Virus record (IMG/VR): IMGVR_UViG_3300025324_000011
Span: 1-64,000 of that record
Strand: one strand, 5' to 3'
Length of the DNA stretch: 64,000 nt
Source of the DNA: a virus
Every line of letters begins with the position of its first letter. Within the stretch, counting starts at the first letter, position 1. Made by a program: the position numbers and the translations under genes. Positions 55,387 to 63,704 of this stretch are shown piece after piece. The notes beneath the pieces were generated by a model that saw only the letters and a list, made by a program, of their open reading frames with translations, searched no databases and had not been told where the DNA came from.

Positions 55387-55649
55387 GCGCAGGAGTCTCG
55401 GAGAGGGGAGTTGGGATGTCTTCCCCGACCTTCCGCCCAGGCGATCGAATCGAATGGCGCCAAGGACCGCGAGGACTGCGCCGCAGCGGCGTTGTCGTCT
55501 CGGCGCGCAATCAGATTGCCAGACTGCAAGTGCGCCGCGATTCGACGGGCGAGCTTTGCTATGTTACTCCAAGCGCCAACCCGGTGGTCTTGACAGAAGA
55601 AAGACAACAGGACCTCGGACTCGTCAACACCCCTTACGGGTGGGAGTGA
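55383..55649 (+). CDS. Small beta-barrel-like protein
   Basis: An 88-aa protein with the pattern PGDRIEWRQGPRGLRRSGVV, QIARLQVRRDSTGELCYVTP, which resembles KOW/SH3-like small barrels. Nucleic-acid binding is possible. Confidence 0.55.
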   Translation: MSAGVSERGVGMSSPTFRPGDRIEWRQGPRGLRRSGVVVSARNQIARLQVRRDSTGELCYVTPSANPVVLTEERQQDLGLVNTPYGWE

Positions 55650-55655
55650 GATCGC

Positions 55656-56024
55656 ATGAACACTGCCGCTTGTCACGCCCGCGCCGTCAGCAACGGCATC
55701 AGGCTCGCCATGTCCAGCCGCACGGGCCGCGAGTCCCTAGATCGCTTCTGGCGACTCCTGCGGCGGTTACAGCGCCTGCCGATGGGCGACCTACGCCTCT
55801 TGGCGGGCAACCTGCGGCTCGCTTGGAGTCCACTCAGGGGCCGTACGGAGCTGGCCTCCAAGCTGGCCTTAGAGGGCGAGATCCGCTACGCCAGTCGATC
55901 AATGGCCGGTCCTGACGGATCAATCAGATACGCCCTGACGAGTCCATCTCGACGGCATCATGATGCCGCCTTTCTTCGCGCTCCTAGTGGACGCATGTGT
56001 TTCCTGTTGGGGGCGCGCCGATGA
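55656..56024 (+). CDS. Hypothetical basic protein
   Basis: A 122-aa Arg/Leu-rich protein with helical N-terminal half. GGGAGTGAG lies upstream. Overlaps the next gene. Confidence 0.5.
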   Translation: MNTAACHARAVSNGIRLAMSSRTGRESLDRFWRLLRRLQRLPMGDLRLLAGNLRLAWSPLRGRTELASKLALEGEIRYASRSMAGPDGSIRYALTSPSRRHHDAAFLRAPSGRMCFLLGARR

Positions 56025-56293
56025 ACCTCTTTTCGAACCGTCTTTTTGTTACAGGCGTATTCGCAGGCATCGCTTATGGCTCCGCGATGTTTGGGCTAGG
56101 GTACGCGACGGGCAGAGACGCGTACAGGCCGCGGAACTTGATCTGTATCACGCCATTGGATGACAACGCGGTGCGAATCACGCACTATCGTCTAGATGGC
56201 AGCATGGCAACCGAGGACACCCTGACAGATAACGACGCGAAGACAGGGTGGGCAATTCCGGGCTGGGCGGCCGAAACCCTGGGGCAGAGATGA
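56021..56293 (+). CDS. Membrane-anchored small protein
   Basis: A 90-aa protein with a membrane helix (FVTGVFAGIAYGSAMFGLGYA) and a soluble beta-rich tail. Confidence 0.55.
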   Translation: MNLFSNRLFVTGVFAGIAYGSAMFGLGYATGRDAYRPRNLICITPLDDNAVRITHYRLDGSMATEDTLTDNDAKTGWAIPGWAAETLGQR

Positions 56294-56321
56294 CCCGCAC
56301 CGGTAAAAAGGAGACGTGAAA

Positions 56322-56663
56322 ATGGATATGCAAGGGCCAGCCGTCACGCAAGTCGGCTCCAAGCCTAGCTACTCGGATAGCCACAAGGAGACTTTAATGG
56401 ACGCGGCCGCTCTGCTCTGGCTGGACAACCAGATCCTCAGGACCAAGATCAGCCGGCTCGAAGCGGCTCTCCGCTGGGCTGAATGCGAGCGCGATGCCGC
56501 AAAGGCTGCGGTCGCTGATAATTTGGGCATCGGTACCCTCTACGCTGTACTGGATGATGCCGTCCAGCGCCTCGGCACCCGGGAAGTTGCTGGCCTTTGC
56601 GGGGCGGTGAGCTTCCCGGAGATGGCGAGCGCTTCAAGACTGACGGGTGGCGCCCAGCCCTGA
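56322..56663 (+). CDS. Hypothetical protein with shared DMQGPAV start
   Basis: A 113-aa protein with AAAGGAGACG before the ATG. It starts with MDMQGPAVTQVG; the same DMQGPAV occurs at the start of the gene at 57571. The centre is a coiled coil (DNQILRTKISRLEAALRWAE). Confidence 0.55.
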   Translation: MDMQGPAVTQVGSKPSYSDSHKETLMDAAALLWLDNQILRTKISRLEAALRWAECERDAAKAAVADNLGIGTLYAVLDDAVQRLGTREVAGLCGAVSFPEMASASRLTGGAQP

Positions 56664-56774
56664 GCCCCCGCCCCTCTCCTCTCAGAGGGGAGCGGCGAGC
56701 GCTCAACGGAGAGCGCCAATCGCTGCTGGACGAAACCCAAGGGAACCCACCCGTGGGCCAGCGAGGAGAACGCC

Positions 56775-57113
56775 ATGAACCCAACGGAGATGAAGCCGGC
56801 GTCAAAGGCAATGCAGGACTTCTTGGAAGGAAAGACCGATCGAGAAGAAGTAGACGATCCCTACTACAGTGAGATGGAAACGGCTCTCAGGTCGGCAGAT
56901 GAACAGTGGTTCGAGGTCACGGGCTCTTCACCGAAGGTTGGGGGAGGATGGGATGACCTAATGGCATCTCTGTCGAGGCGGTTTACGCAGCCACGCGGTA
57001 CGGACCGTTTCGAAGTCAGGACGGTCCCGGCTGGCCGGGATCTCAAGGGAGATCCAACGGAGCGGGAGTTCATTCGGTACACCTGCGGGGTGACAGGCGA
57101 GAAGATCGACTGA
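56775..57113 (+). CDS. Hypothetical protein
   Basis: A 112-aa acidic protein with GAGGAGAACG before the ATG. Upstream, a perfect 7-bp hairpin (CCCCTCT/AGAGGGG) lies in the leader. Confidence 0.55.
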   Translation: MNPTEMKPASKAMQDFLEGKTDREEVDDPYYSEMETALRSADEQWFEVTGSSPKVGGGWDDLMASLSRRFTQPRGTDRFEVRTVPAGRDLKGDPTEREFIRYTCGVTGEKID

Positions 57114-57150
57114 GGTATCCTGAGCTACCACTGGTCTTTAGGAGATGAGC

Positions 57151-57544
57151 ATGGCGACGCAAGAACAGATTACGGAGGACCTGCTTGAGAATCGCCTTTT
57201 GCTCGACCATTACCCGCGGACGCGTGTCTGCTGGTACAACACCGCGCCGTTGCATCCAGAGACAAACGAAGGGAGATTGGAAGCTGTCACGCTCGACGCT
57301 GTGCCACGGGTAAGTGATCTTGTGATGTTCGGAAAGTCCAACCTTACCCGTGAAGCATGTTTGTTGGTATCCGGATACCTGCAAGGTCTGGGTGACTTGC
57401 CAAGCGACAGGAGCCACGAACGATGTCACGGCCGACCGAGAAGACCACCCACTACTTGCCCGGCCCAAGTCTGGCAGCGAGGCGGAGCGTGCGCTGCAAC
57501 GGATCGAGCAGAGACTCATGGATCACGGATTTAACCTGACTTGA
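57151..57544 (+). pseudogene. Small protein gene with an apparent +1 frameshift
   Basis: The first frame (to about 57345) encodes MATQEQITEDLLENRLLLDH and VPRVSDLVMFGKSNLT. It then becomes unnatural. The next frame, open from a GTG at 57350, encodes KHVCWYPDTCKVWVTCQATG and continues to a stop at 57544. Together they give one protein of about 130 residues. The break is the same +1 type as in the cytosine methyltransferase. Confidence 0.5.
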
Positions 57545-57570
57545 ACTTTGCCGGCGAAGGAGAGACCGAC

Positions 57571-58092
57571 GTGAGCGATATGCAAGGACCCGCCGTCAAC
57601 AAGCCTCAGAAGGCCGCGCTGTGGTTGTACGAGACCGAGACCTGGTTTCTCCTAGAGCTTCTCAAAGACACGAGAAATCGTTTTTGGACAACTACGACTG
57701 CGAGAGGTGTACAGCTTGAAGAAGTGGAGCAGAAACTCGAGAAGGTTCTCGAAGGCTATAGGCGGCAGAACACAGAATCGGCTCCAAGAGAAGATTCGCG
57801 AGACCTGGCCGTCCGGATGGAAAAGGCAGAAACCAGACTCAATGAACAGGCTCGCATGATCAACTTTATGAGGAACTACCTGATCGACCTTGAGAACAAG
57901 CAGACCGCGAGCCCGATGTTTGACCGCGATGAGCTTTCCCGTCTACGCAGCGCTTTGGAATGCGAGCTACGCACGTGGACCAAAGAATCACAGGAGGCAG
58001 GAGAGGGAAAGGAGATCAGAGAGTTGTATGTCAAGGTGTGCAGGCTTGCCGGGTGTGGTCTTCGTGATGATGAGCTGGAGCTAGGCTATTAA
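57571..58092 (+). CDS. Hypothetical coiled-coil protein with DMQGPAV start
   Basis: A 173-aa protein from a GTG with GGAGAGACC upstream. It begins VSDMQGPAVNKPQKAAL, then a long helical region (LEEVEQKLEKVLEGYRRQN, RMEKAETRLNEQARMINFM). A later ATG in DMQG is an alternative start. Confidence 0.6.
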   Translation: MSDMQGPAVNKPQKAALWLYETETWFLLELLKDTRNRFWTTTTARGVQLEEVEQKLEKVLEGYRRQNTESAPREDSRDLAVRMEKAETRLNEQARMINFMRNYLIDLENKQTASPMFDRDELSRLRSALECELRTWTKESQEAGEGKEIRELYVKVCRLAGCGLRDDELELGY

Positions 58093-58101
58093 AAAGACCG
58101 A

Positions 58102-58149
58102 AGCCCTGCCGGTACCTCCTGCCAGTCTGGGGGAGGTGCCGAGAGGGCT
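58102..58149 (+). other. Nested RNA hairpin in an mRNA leader
   Basis: AGCCCT/AGGGCT outer stem, then GGTACCTCC/GGAGGTGCC (nine pairs, one G-U) with a 12-nt loop. The GGGGGAGG inside could bind ribosomes, but no ATG follows at the right distance. It precedes the gene at 58193 and looks like a regulatory leader structure. Confidence 0.5.
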
Positions 58150-58192
58150 CCGGAATAGGGAACTCCACTTTTGGGCCAGCAAGGAGAAAGTC

Positions 58193-58369
58193 ATGACCGA
58201 TAATGAGATTGGCAAAAGGGTTACCTGGGAAGGCGGTCACTGGATCGTCCGAGCGCGCTTACAAAGAGATTGGTTTGAGCTTGAGCACGACGATGGACGC
58301 ATTAGGCAGGCACATCGTCGGGACATCTGCGGGCTGGCATATCTCCGCGCCGGAAAGGAAAGCTCATGA
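58193..58369 (+). CDS. Small hypothetical protein
   Basis: A 58-aa protein with AAGGAGAAAG before the ATG, preceded by a structured leader. It has a compact beta pattern (GKRVTWEGGHWIVRARL). No family recognised. Confidence 0.6.
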   Translation: MTDNEIGKRVTWEGGHWIVRARLQRDWFELEHDDGRIRQAHRRDICGLAYLRAGKESS

Positions 58370-58641
58370 AGATCATCGATCAATGGCGGGCCGATGACGA
58401 AGTTTTCCGCCTGACGACCGAAGATGACGGCACGCATCGCTTGGAATGCCGTCCTGTTACCTCGGGCGGTGGCGCTTGGCGTGATGTAACCGGGGACAGC
58501 GAGGCATTGCTCGTCAGGATTGAGGAGTTGGCCTCCGCTATCGAGATCCTCGTAAAGACGGCGCGGTACGGCCTGCTCCCGCTTCCCTCAAGGCTTGATT
58601 ATCCAGATCTACTAGAGCCCGGAATCGAGGGGGCACCATGA
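58366..58641 (+). CDS. Hypothetical protein
   Basis: A 91-aa protein; beta-rich start (FRLTTEDDGTHRLECRPV) and helical end. ATGA overlaps on both sides. Confidence 0.55.
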   Translation: MKIIDQWRADDEVFRLTTEDDGTHRLECRPVTSGGGAWRDVTGDSEALLVRIEELASAIEILVKTARYGLLPLPSRLDYPDLLEPGIEGAP

Positions 58642-59333
58642 TTTCGGCGCTACATAAGCAGGGACGGCGAGCGCCGAAGCTGAAATCACGGCAGCCGCGC
58701 ATCGTTGACGGAATCGTTACTCACGAGCTGAGCGATGTCTCTAAGACTCAGGCCGTCTCTGTCGCAACATTTTTCGGCACCTTTGATATCGCTGGGGCAG
58801 AGATTTACGATCCTGCGCCGTCTTCGCGATTGCCAGAGGTTGGCTCTTGGGCGATGATTACTCGCAGACTTCCAGCCATCGAGGGCGGCGTTGACAAGCA
58901 CTTCAGGGTAGGGCGATGCTTCTATTTGGAGCGCTCGGGTAACACCGACTCAAAGGGCTTCGGCCCCCGCGGCATTTATAAAGTAAAATGCCATTCTCCG
59001 TGGGGTGACGTCTCTTTATTCCCCTACGAATACAGCACCATCTCGATTCCCATGCTAATCGAGCTATGGGGCTCTGGGGAATTGATCTTCCACCCTACCG
59101 CAGTTGATCCATTGCGATTGAATCAGGTTGTATTCTATGCACGCTCGCGCGGCCTCTCGCTTGCGGATGCGGCGGTGTTGGCACTCGGAACTATCACTGC
59201 GCCGGTTGGCTGGTTTGAGCCGCGCGCAGATCTCGCGGAAGAATGCGAAGAGATGGAACGCCGCATTCATGCGCGGAAGCCGCCGCGGCGCTTCGGAATT
59301 CACGACATCGCAATCAAAGGGATATCGCCATGA
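58638..59333 (+). CDS. Hypothetical protein
   Basis: A 231-aa protein. Beta-rich centre (SWAMITRRLPAIEGGVDKHF, IYKVKCHSPWGDV) and a C-terminal helix. No family recognised. Confidence 0.6.
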   Translation: MISALHKQGRRAPKLKSRQPRIVDGIVTHELSDVSKTQAVSVATFFGTFDIAGAEIYDPAPSSRLPEVGSWAMITRRLPAIEGGVDKHFRVGRCFYLERSGNTDSKGFGPRGIYKVKCHSPWGDVSLFPYEYSTISIPMLIELWGSGELIFHPTAVDPLRLNQVVFYARSRGLSLADAAVLALGTITAPVGWFEPRADLAEECEEMERRIHARKPPRRFGIHDIAIKGISP

Positions 59334-59566
59334 ACAATTGGCCTGATCGAACAGATGAAGTCTGGAGGAAATGGCGGGCGTTGCCAGACAATCAAGAGCG
59401 ATGCGTAGCCGTTGCTCGATTCTTCGGAGCCTTGGCGGCCGGATCGCCTACGGAACGGGCTACGACCATCCTGCGCCTTTTGGAATTGGCAATTGACAAG
59501 CAGGCGGGAGCGGATATCCGCTGGCCTGCCGTGACGGATGCGCTTACAGGAGGAAACAATCCATGA
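59330..59566 (+). CDS. Small helical protein
   Basis: A 78-aa helical protein; ATGA overlap with both neighbours. No family recognised. Confidence 0.55.
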   Translation: MNNWPDRTDEVWRKWRALPDNQERCVAVARFFGALAAGSPTERATTILRLLELAIDKQAGADIRWPAVTDALTGGNNP

Positions 59567-60441
59567 GCGAAGCGCTTGCTGTAACCTATACGGTGACCGC
59601 CGAAGACATCGCGGCGAAGCGATTGGCCTACGATGTCCTTGCGGCAGATACGCCGCAGGGATACGAATCCGTGCGAGTCGCTATCGCAGATTGTAGGGCG
59701 ACCCGCACCTCCATCGAAAAACGGAGAGTCGAACTGAAGGCGGACGCATTGGCTTTTGGGCGGCGCGTCGATTCGATCGCAAGGGAATTGACATCCCTGA
59801 TCGAATCGATCGAAGAGCCGCTGAGGCTCAAAAAGGCGGCCGTGGATGACGCAAGGGAACGCGCCAAGGCGGAGAAGGAAGCCGAGGCACGGCGCATCGT
59901 TGAAGAGGAATTGCGAATCGAAAGGGAGGCGAGGGAGACTCAGGAGCACGCTGCGCGGGAAGCCGAGGAGAAGCGGCTGGCAGAGGAGCGCGAAAGACTG
60001 GCCGCAGAACGCGCCGAGATCGAACGGCAGCGCGCGGAATCGGAGGCAAGGGAAAGGGCCGCATCCGAAGCACTGAGAGCAGAGAAGGAAGCCCTGGAGA
60101 CGGAGCGACAGCGCCTCGAAGCCGAGAAGCGGGCCGCTGAGCATGCAGAGTTTGAGCGGCTCGCAAAGATCCGCGCCGAAGCAGAGGCGAAGGAGCTGGC
60201 GCGCTTGGCGGTAATCGCCGCCGAGGAAGAGCGGATCGCTGAGGCGGAGCGTGCCGAGGGGCACCGCAAGCGCTTGGAGGCCCTGAAGCCCGACAAGGAC
60301 AAGCTCGCCGCCTTCGCCGCCCGCCTACGCGAAGCGGAGGCCCCTATCGTCAAGACGCGAGATGGTAAGCGAGCACTGGCGGTGGCGGTCGCTGCGCTCG
60401 AAGAGATCGCCACTGCCTTGGAGGCGTTCGGCTCGCCATGA
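59563..60441 (+). CDS. Coiled-coil protein (DUF1351-like layout)
   Basis: A 292-aa protein. The N-terminus (VTAEDIAAKRLAYDVLAA, CRATRTSIEKRRVELKADAL) resembles DUF1351-type phage proteins linked to recombination modules, followed by about 140 residues of Glu/Arg/Ala coiled coil and a short C-terminal domain. GGAGGAAAC precedes the ATG. A structural or SSAP-accessory role is possible. Confidence 0.6.
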   Translation: MSEALAVTYTVTAEDIAAKRLAYDVLAADTPQGYESVRVAIADCRATRTSIEKRRVELKADALAFGRRVDSIARELTSLIESIEEPLRLKKAAVDDARERAKAEKEAEARRIVEEELRIEREARETQEHAAREAEEKRLAEERERLAAERAEIERQRAESEARERAASEALRAEKEALETERQRLEAEKRAAEHAEFERLAKIRAEAEAKELARLAVIAAEEERIAEAERAEGHRKRLEALKPDKDKLAAFAARLREAEAPIVKTRDGKRALAVAVAALEEIATALEAFGSP

Positions 60442-60872
60442 ACCCGATTCGATCCAATTCCTTGGATTCAAGACGCTGGATTTTATCCAGGGAATTGGAT
60501 GCCGATATCCTAGATGCGGTAGCGTTGACTGCCTGCACCACCATATGTGGTGTTGGCGCAGTTGGCATGATGGCTGCAATAGATAGGGACCGAGACGACA
60601 AAACGGAGCCAAAACCAAAGGAGATGGCCGCCATGAAAATCGGGACTCAAATCTACTACACGGGCGACTGTGCCAATGAACCCGGGGTCTTTTACGTGAG
60701 TGAGGTCTTCCCGGCTGGTTACTTCACCCTGAGTGAGCGCGGATGGGATGGGGCGGGTCGTATCATTCGCGGTGTTCGACCGTCACAGGTCGGTAGCCAG
60801 TACGAGGGGCACTGCGACCCCCGCTTTGTCCTACTGGACGCCGTAGAGGCTTGGCGGGCGCAGCGCGCGTAG
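60438..60872 (+). CDS. Protein encoded across element copy 3, internal start at 60633
   Basis: An open frame of 144 residues. Its first 65 codons are the intact form of the dispersed element (LDSRRWILSRELDADILDA, TTICGVGAVGMMAA). A strong AAAGGAG site precedes an internal ATG at 60633, which would give an 79-aa protein (KIGTQIYYTGDCANEPGVFY) without the element. The short form is the safer product; the long form may also be made because the first ATG overlaps the previous stop. Confidence 0.5.
   Translation: MNPIRSNSLDSRRWILSRELDADILDAVALTACTTICGVGAVGMMAAIDRDRDDKTEPKPKEMAAMKIGTQIYYTGDCANEPGVFYVSEVFPAGYFTLSERGWDGAGRIIRGVRPSQVGSQYEGHCDPRFVLLDAVEAWRAQRA
60462..60577 (+). repeat. Dispersed element, copy 3 (intact reading frame)
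   Basis: Collinear with copies 1 and 2. It also contains nested inverted repeats: ATCCAATTCC/GGAATTGGAT around CTGGAT-ttt-ATCCAG, and a CACCAC/GTGGTG hairpin just before the core GTGTTGGCGCAGTTGGCA. Confidence 0.72.
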
Positions 60873-60954
60873 AGACGCTAGATCCTCCACGGTAGGGTGT
60901 ACCGCACCCCGCCGCGGGCGATCCAGCCCAGGGCCGAAACCAAAGGAGACGGCA

Positions 60955-61314
60955 ATGCGCTACAGCATCTACAGCAGCTCGACAGGACAGCACGTCGGAA
61001 TCTACGCCGCAACGAGCGAGGATGGAGCGCTGGTCGCTCTGCTCGCGGACAAAGCAGACAACGCACAATACTGCCGCGAATTTCGGGCCGATCAGTGGCG
61101 CATCCGGCCGCTGCTCTCCCGCACTGGCGCCAAGCAGACCGCGCACCGGGAATCTCACATGTATCGTCAAGGTCGCGGGTGGATCGTCTCAACCTGGGAT
61201 GAGTGCGTGCAATGCCATCGCCTCTCGCATGAGCTGCCGTTCTTCGAGGCTCGCCAGCAGCTCGCGGAGTGGCGGCAGCAGAGAGCGGCCTACCTCTGCG
61301 GTGAGGACAACTGA
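60955..61314 (+). CDS. Hypothetical protein with zinc-like Cys pairs
   Basis: A 119-aa protein with AAAGGAGACGG before the ATG. The C-terminal half has WDECVQCHRLSHEL, a possible zinc site. Confidence 0.55.
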   Translation: MRYSIYSSSTGQHVGIYAATSEDGALVALLADKADNAQYCREFRADQWRIRPLLSRTGAKQTAHRESHMYRQGRGWIVSTWDECVQCHRLSHELPFFEARQQLAEWRQQRAAYLCGEDN

Positions 61315-61397
61315 TCGTCCAACTAGCCGCGTTGAAAGCAAAAGGATTGGAACTGAAACCATCGGCCCGCGGGCCACAAACCAAAGAGGAGTATGAC

Positions 61398-61838
61398 ATG
61401 AGACTCAAGATCGCCTTTGTCCTGTTCATCGCCGCCCTGCTGCTGGGGTTTGCGGGGAACGCCTTCGCGCAGGCCACAACGCCTCAGCAGATCCGCGCAG
61501 CGCTGCTTAATGACGGCACGGTGAGCCTTGTGTTTCGCGGGCGGATCGTTCGCACTCCAGCGGGCGTCGCGTCCAGTGAAGCCTTGCCTCCGGCGCTCGG
61601 CAAGGTCGGCTATGTCATGGCCGCGTTGCCGCCCGGTGTCCACCCGAACAAACGATCCATCTATGAACTGCTCTGCCTCTATCCCGACCTGATCGAGTTC
61701 GCCGCATCCGAAGGCTGCGAATATCTGAGCGAAGCTGGCCTGCCGGTGGAGGTGACGGTCTACCTCATCGGTTACGCAGAGGGTGAACACTTTGAGACCC
61801 ACCTAGTAGCAACGAAAATCAAGCCGCTTCGCCATTGA
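61398..61838 (+). CDS. Secreted hypothetical protein
   Basis: A 146-aa protein with a clear signal peptide (MRLKIAFVLFIAALLLGF, cleavage after NAFA). The mature part is a mixed alpha/beta domain. The ATG after AGAGGAG was chosen. Confidence 0.65.
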   Translation: MRLKIAFVLFIAALLLGFAGNAFAQATTPQQIRAALLNDGTVSLVFRGRIVRTPAGVASSEALPPALGKVGYVMAALPPGVHPNKRSIYELLCLYPDLIEFAASEGCEYLSEAGLPVEVTVYLIGYAEGEHFETHLVATKIKPLRH

Positions 61839-61909
61839 GGCAACGCAGCCTAGATGGGGGGAATTGTCCCCAATAACTGGAAGGCCGTATCTTCTGAAGG
61901 AGTAGATTT

Positions 61910-62239
61910 ATGTTGCGTAGCGCGATCGTTGCCGCAGTCGTCATCGCTCTTTGCCTTTGCTCTCCAGCGAGCGCCGCAAGCTTCGGGACGCTCAACGGCG
62001 TTGTCATTGGCAAGGAAATCAGTTACGGACCGAGCGGTCTAATCAACCAGATCCTTTTGATTCTCGACACCCAGGATGGCATGTATTGGTCCGTCACTTG
62101 CCGCCGCGCTGAAGCGAACCTAGGAAGGTGCATCAACGTCGAGCAGCTAGATATCGTCTCCGTCGATGGTGTCTTCAGGGCGGGACCCACTGGGCCAGCC
62201 TCGCACCTCCTGTCCCCTCTATCGCTGTTCATCCTCTAG
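61910..62239 (+). CDS. Secreted hypothetical protein
   Basis: A 109-aa protein with a signal peptide (AIVAAVVIALCLCSPASA) and two Cys in the mature part. GAAGGAG upstream. Converges on the next gene with a 21-base overlap. Confidence 0.6.
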   Translation: MLRSAIVAAVVIALCLCSPASAASFGTLNGVVIGKEISYGPSGLINQILLILDTQDGMYWSVTCRRAEANLGRCINVEQLDIVSVDGVFRAGPTGPASHLLSPLSLFIL

Positions 62240-62593
62240 CTTCTCGTCCCCAAGCAACTGCCGCAGCGAGGCAGGCTGCGGCAGTTGCTCCTGCCGCATT
62301 CCGAATAATGGACCGAGAGCAGATACGAATACTTCGCGAAATTCCGCGTTCTCAGTTCTTCCTCTTTGTGATGTTTCAGCCCCACGATTCGCCGCCTGAA
62401 TTACATGTCGTGAAATTCTCACACTTTCCGGAAAGTAGCATCCAGTCAATAGCCTCTCTTCTCCAGTGGCTGGATTCGATTCAACGATCCCGCTTTCTGG
62501 GCCGATCCAAGCGGGGCACTTTGAATCATTGCCAATCAGAGAATCGAGAATCGCGCGGACTCCGCATGACTGACAGATAACTGGATGCTGCAT
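62219..62593 (-). CDS. Hypothetical protein with N-terminal zinc site
   Basis: A 124-aa protein beginning HPVICQSCGVRAI with later C residues (KCPAW, GCYF). TAATG overlap with the tail fibre gene suggests a tail assembly or host-range accessory role. Confidence 0.5.
   Translation of the reverse strand: MQHPVICQSCGVRAILDSLIGNDSKCPAWIGPESGIVESNPATGEERLLTGCYFPESVRISRHVIQAANRGAETSQRGRTENAEFREVFVSALGPLFGMRQEQLPQPASLRQLLGDEKLEDEQR
62253..62289. other. 14-bp perfect hairpin at a convergent junction
   Basis: AGCAACTGCCGCAG pairs with CTGCGGCAGTTGCT around a 9-nt loop. No T-run on either strand, so it may slow polymerase or stabilise 3' ends rather than act as a classical terminator. Confidence 0.6.
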
Positions 62594-63693
62594 TAGGTCA
62601 TCTTTCCGACAACTGCGTCGAGATAAGATGGCCGCCACGCGCCAGTTGAGGCGATCGAAGCAGCAGAAAGTCCATGGCTATGGCCTCCACTGCTACCAGT
62701 GGAGTTAGTTTGAAATGTGCTAACGATGCTAGCCGCATCATGAGTTCCGTATTCAAGAGCCTGGATGGCTCCAGAGGTTCCACTGTTCAGCGCTGAGATT
62801 GTATGAGTATGGGCCGGGATATCAGTCGTGGTAAGCGTATACGAATCAGTGCTCCCGCTAACACTCAGGCCCGAGACTGTCCAGCTCCCGCCAGTGCCGC
62901 CACCGGTTGTATTAACGATTCTCAAAACTTTATCATGGGCAGCTGTGTCCAATGTGAACATTGCGGGGACTGCGGATTGCGGGAAGATAAGCTTGTCTCC
63001 GGAACCGCCGGCCGCCAGCGCCACATACTTCAGCCCCGCCGCAGTTTCAAGCGCAGAAGTCGCCTGATTCCAGCGGAACCGCGGTTGATTCTGTGTGTAG
63101 AAATCCATTCGATGCGGAGTCGTCGCATGCGAACCGCAGTAGTAAACGATCCGCCCGCCGGCTGATTCTCCGGTGGTTGGATCAGAAAGCATTATTTGCA
63201 CGTTCGCATTGGCCGCCCCGATCAGGGAGAGCCAACACTCGGTAGCCGAGTTGCTATTCTGCGCCAATAACGCCGTGTAGGCGCTCGGAGTGATGAGCGC
63301 GCCAGAGAGGTGCGCGGTCTGGCGGGCAGTGAAAACGTTTGCCGCTGCAAGCAGGGCTAAAGCTTCAATCGGTGTGAAAACGATGATATCCCGCGTCCCG
63401 GCCCCCCAAGAAACGGCGCCGCCGGCATTCGAGGACTGATAGATCTCTACGCGAGTAATCGTCAGCGTCGCAGTATCAAGAATTCCGCGTCCTACCTCCA
63501 GGAGGTTTGCCGAACCTGCGGCGGTCCTGTCCTCCGCTGCGTAGAAGATCGTATCGCCGCTAGCAATCGATCCATCGGATACTGCGTCGGAGATCGTGCG
63601 GTATCCAGTCGTCGGGGTCTCGACATACGTATATGTCGAAGTACCGGTCGTGCTGGACGTGACCTTCGTCAAGGCTGGTGCTCGGAATGCCAT
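62593..63693 (-). CDS. Tail fibre protein with collar-like C-terminus
   Basis: A 366-aa protein rich in Thr, Ser, Ala and Gly. The C-terminus has DIPAHTHTISA, GGHSHGLS and WRPSYLDAVVGKM, the pattern of phage tail collar/fibre ends. The N-terminal part likely attaches to the tail. Host receptor binding is the expected role. Confidence 0.75.
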   Translation of the reverse strand: MAFRAPALTKVTSSTTGTSTYTYVETPTTGYRTISDAVSDGSIASGDTIFYAAEDRTAAGSANLLEVGRGILDTATLTITRVEIYQSSNAGGAVSWGAGTRDIIVFTPIEALALLAAANVFTARQTAHLSGALITPSAYTALLAQNSNSATECWLSLIGAANANVQIMLSDPTTGESAGGRIVYYCGSHATTPHRMDFYTQNQPRFRWNQATSALETAAGLKYVALAAGGSGDKLIFPQSAVPAMFTLDTAAHDKVLRIVNTTGGGTGGSWTVSGLSVSGSTDSYTLTTTDIPAHTHTISALNSGTSGAIQALEYGTHDAASIVSTFQTNSTGSSGGHSHGLSAASIASTGAWRPSYLDAVVGKMT

Positions 63694-63704
63694 CTATTCC
63701 TCCG

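Noticed and set aside
56667-56690. CCCCTCT/AGAGGGG hairpin as a terminator
   Set aside because: No T-run follows, and the downstream gene has its own ribosome site within the same likely transcript.
59392-60264. 290-residue minus-strand open frame
   Set aside because: It lies antisense to the coiled-coil gene; its Leu/Phe/Cys-rich sequence is what the complement of Glu/Arg/Ala codons gives.
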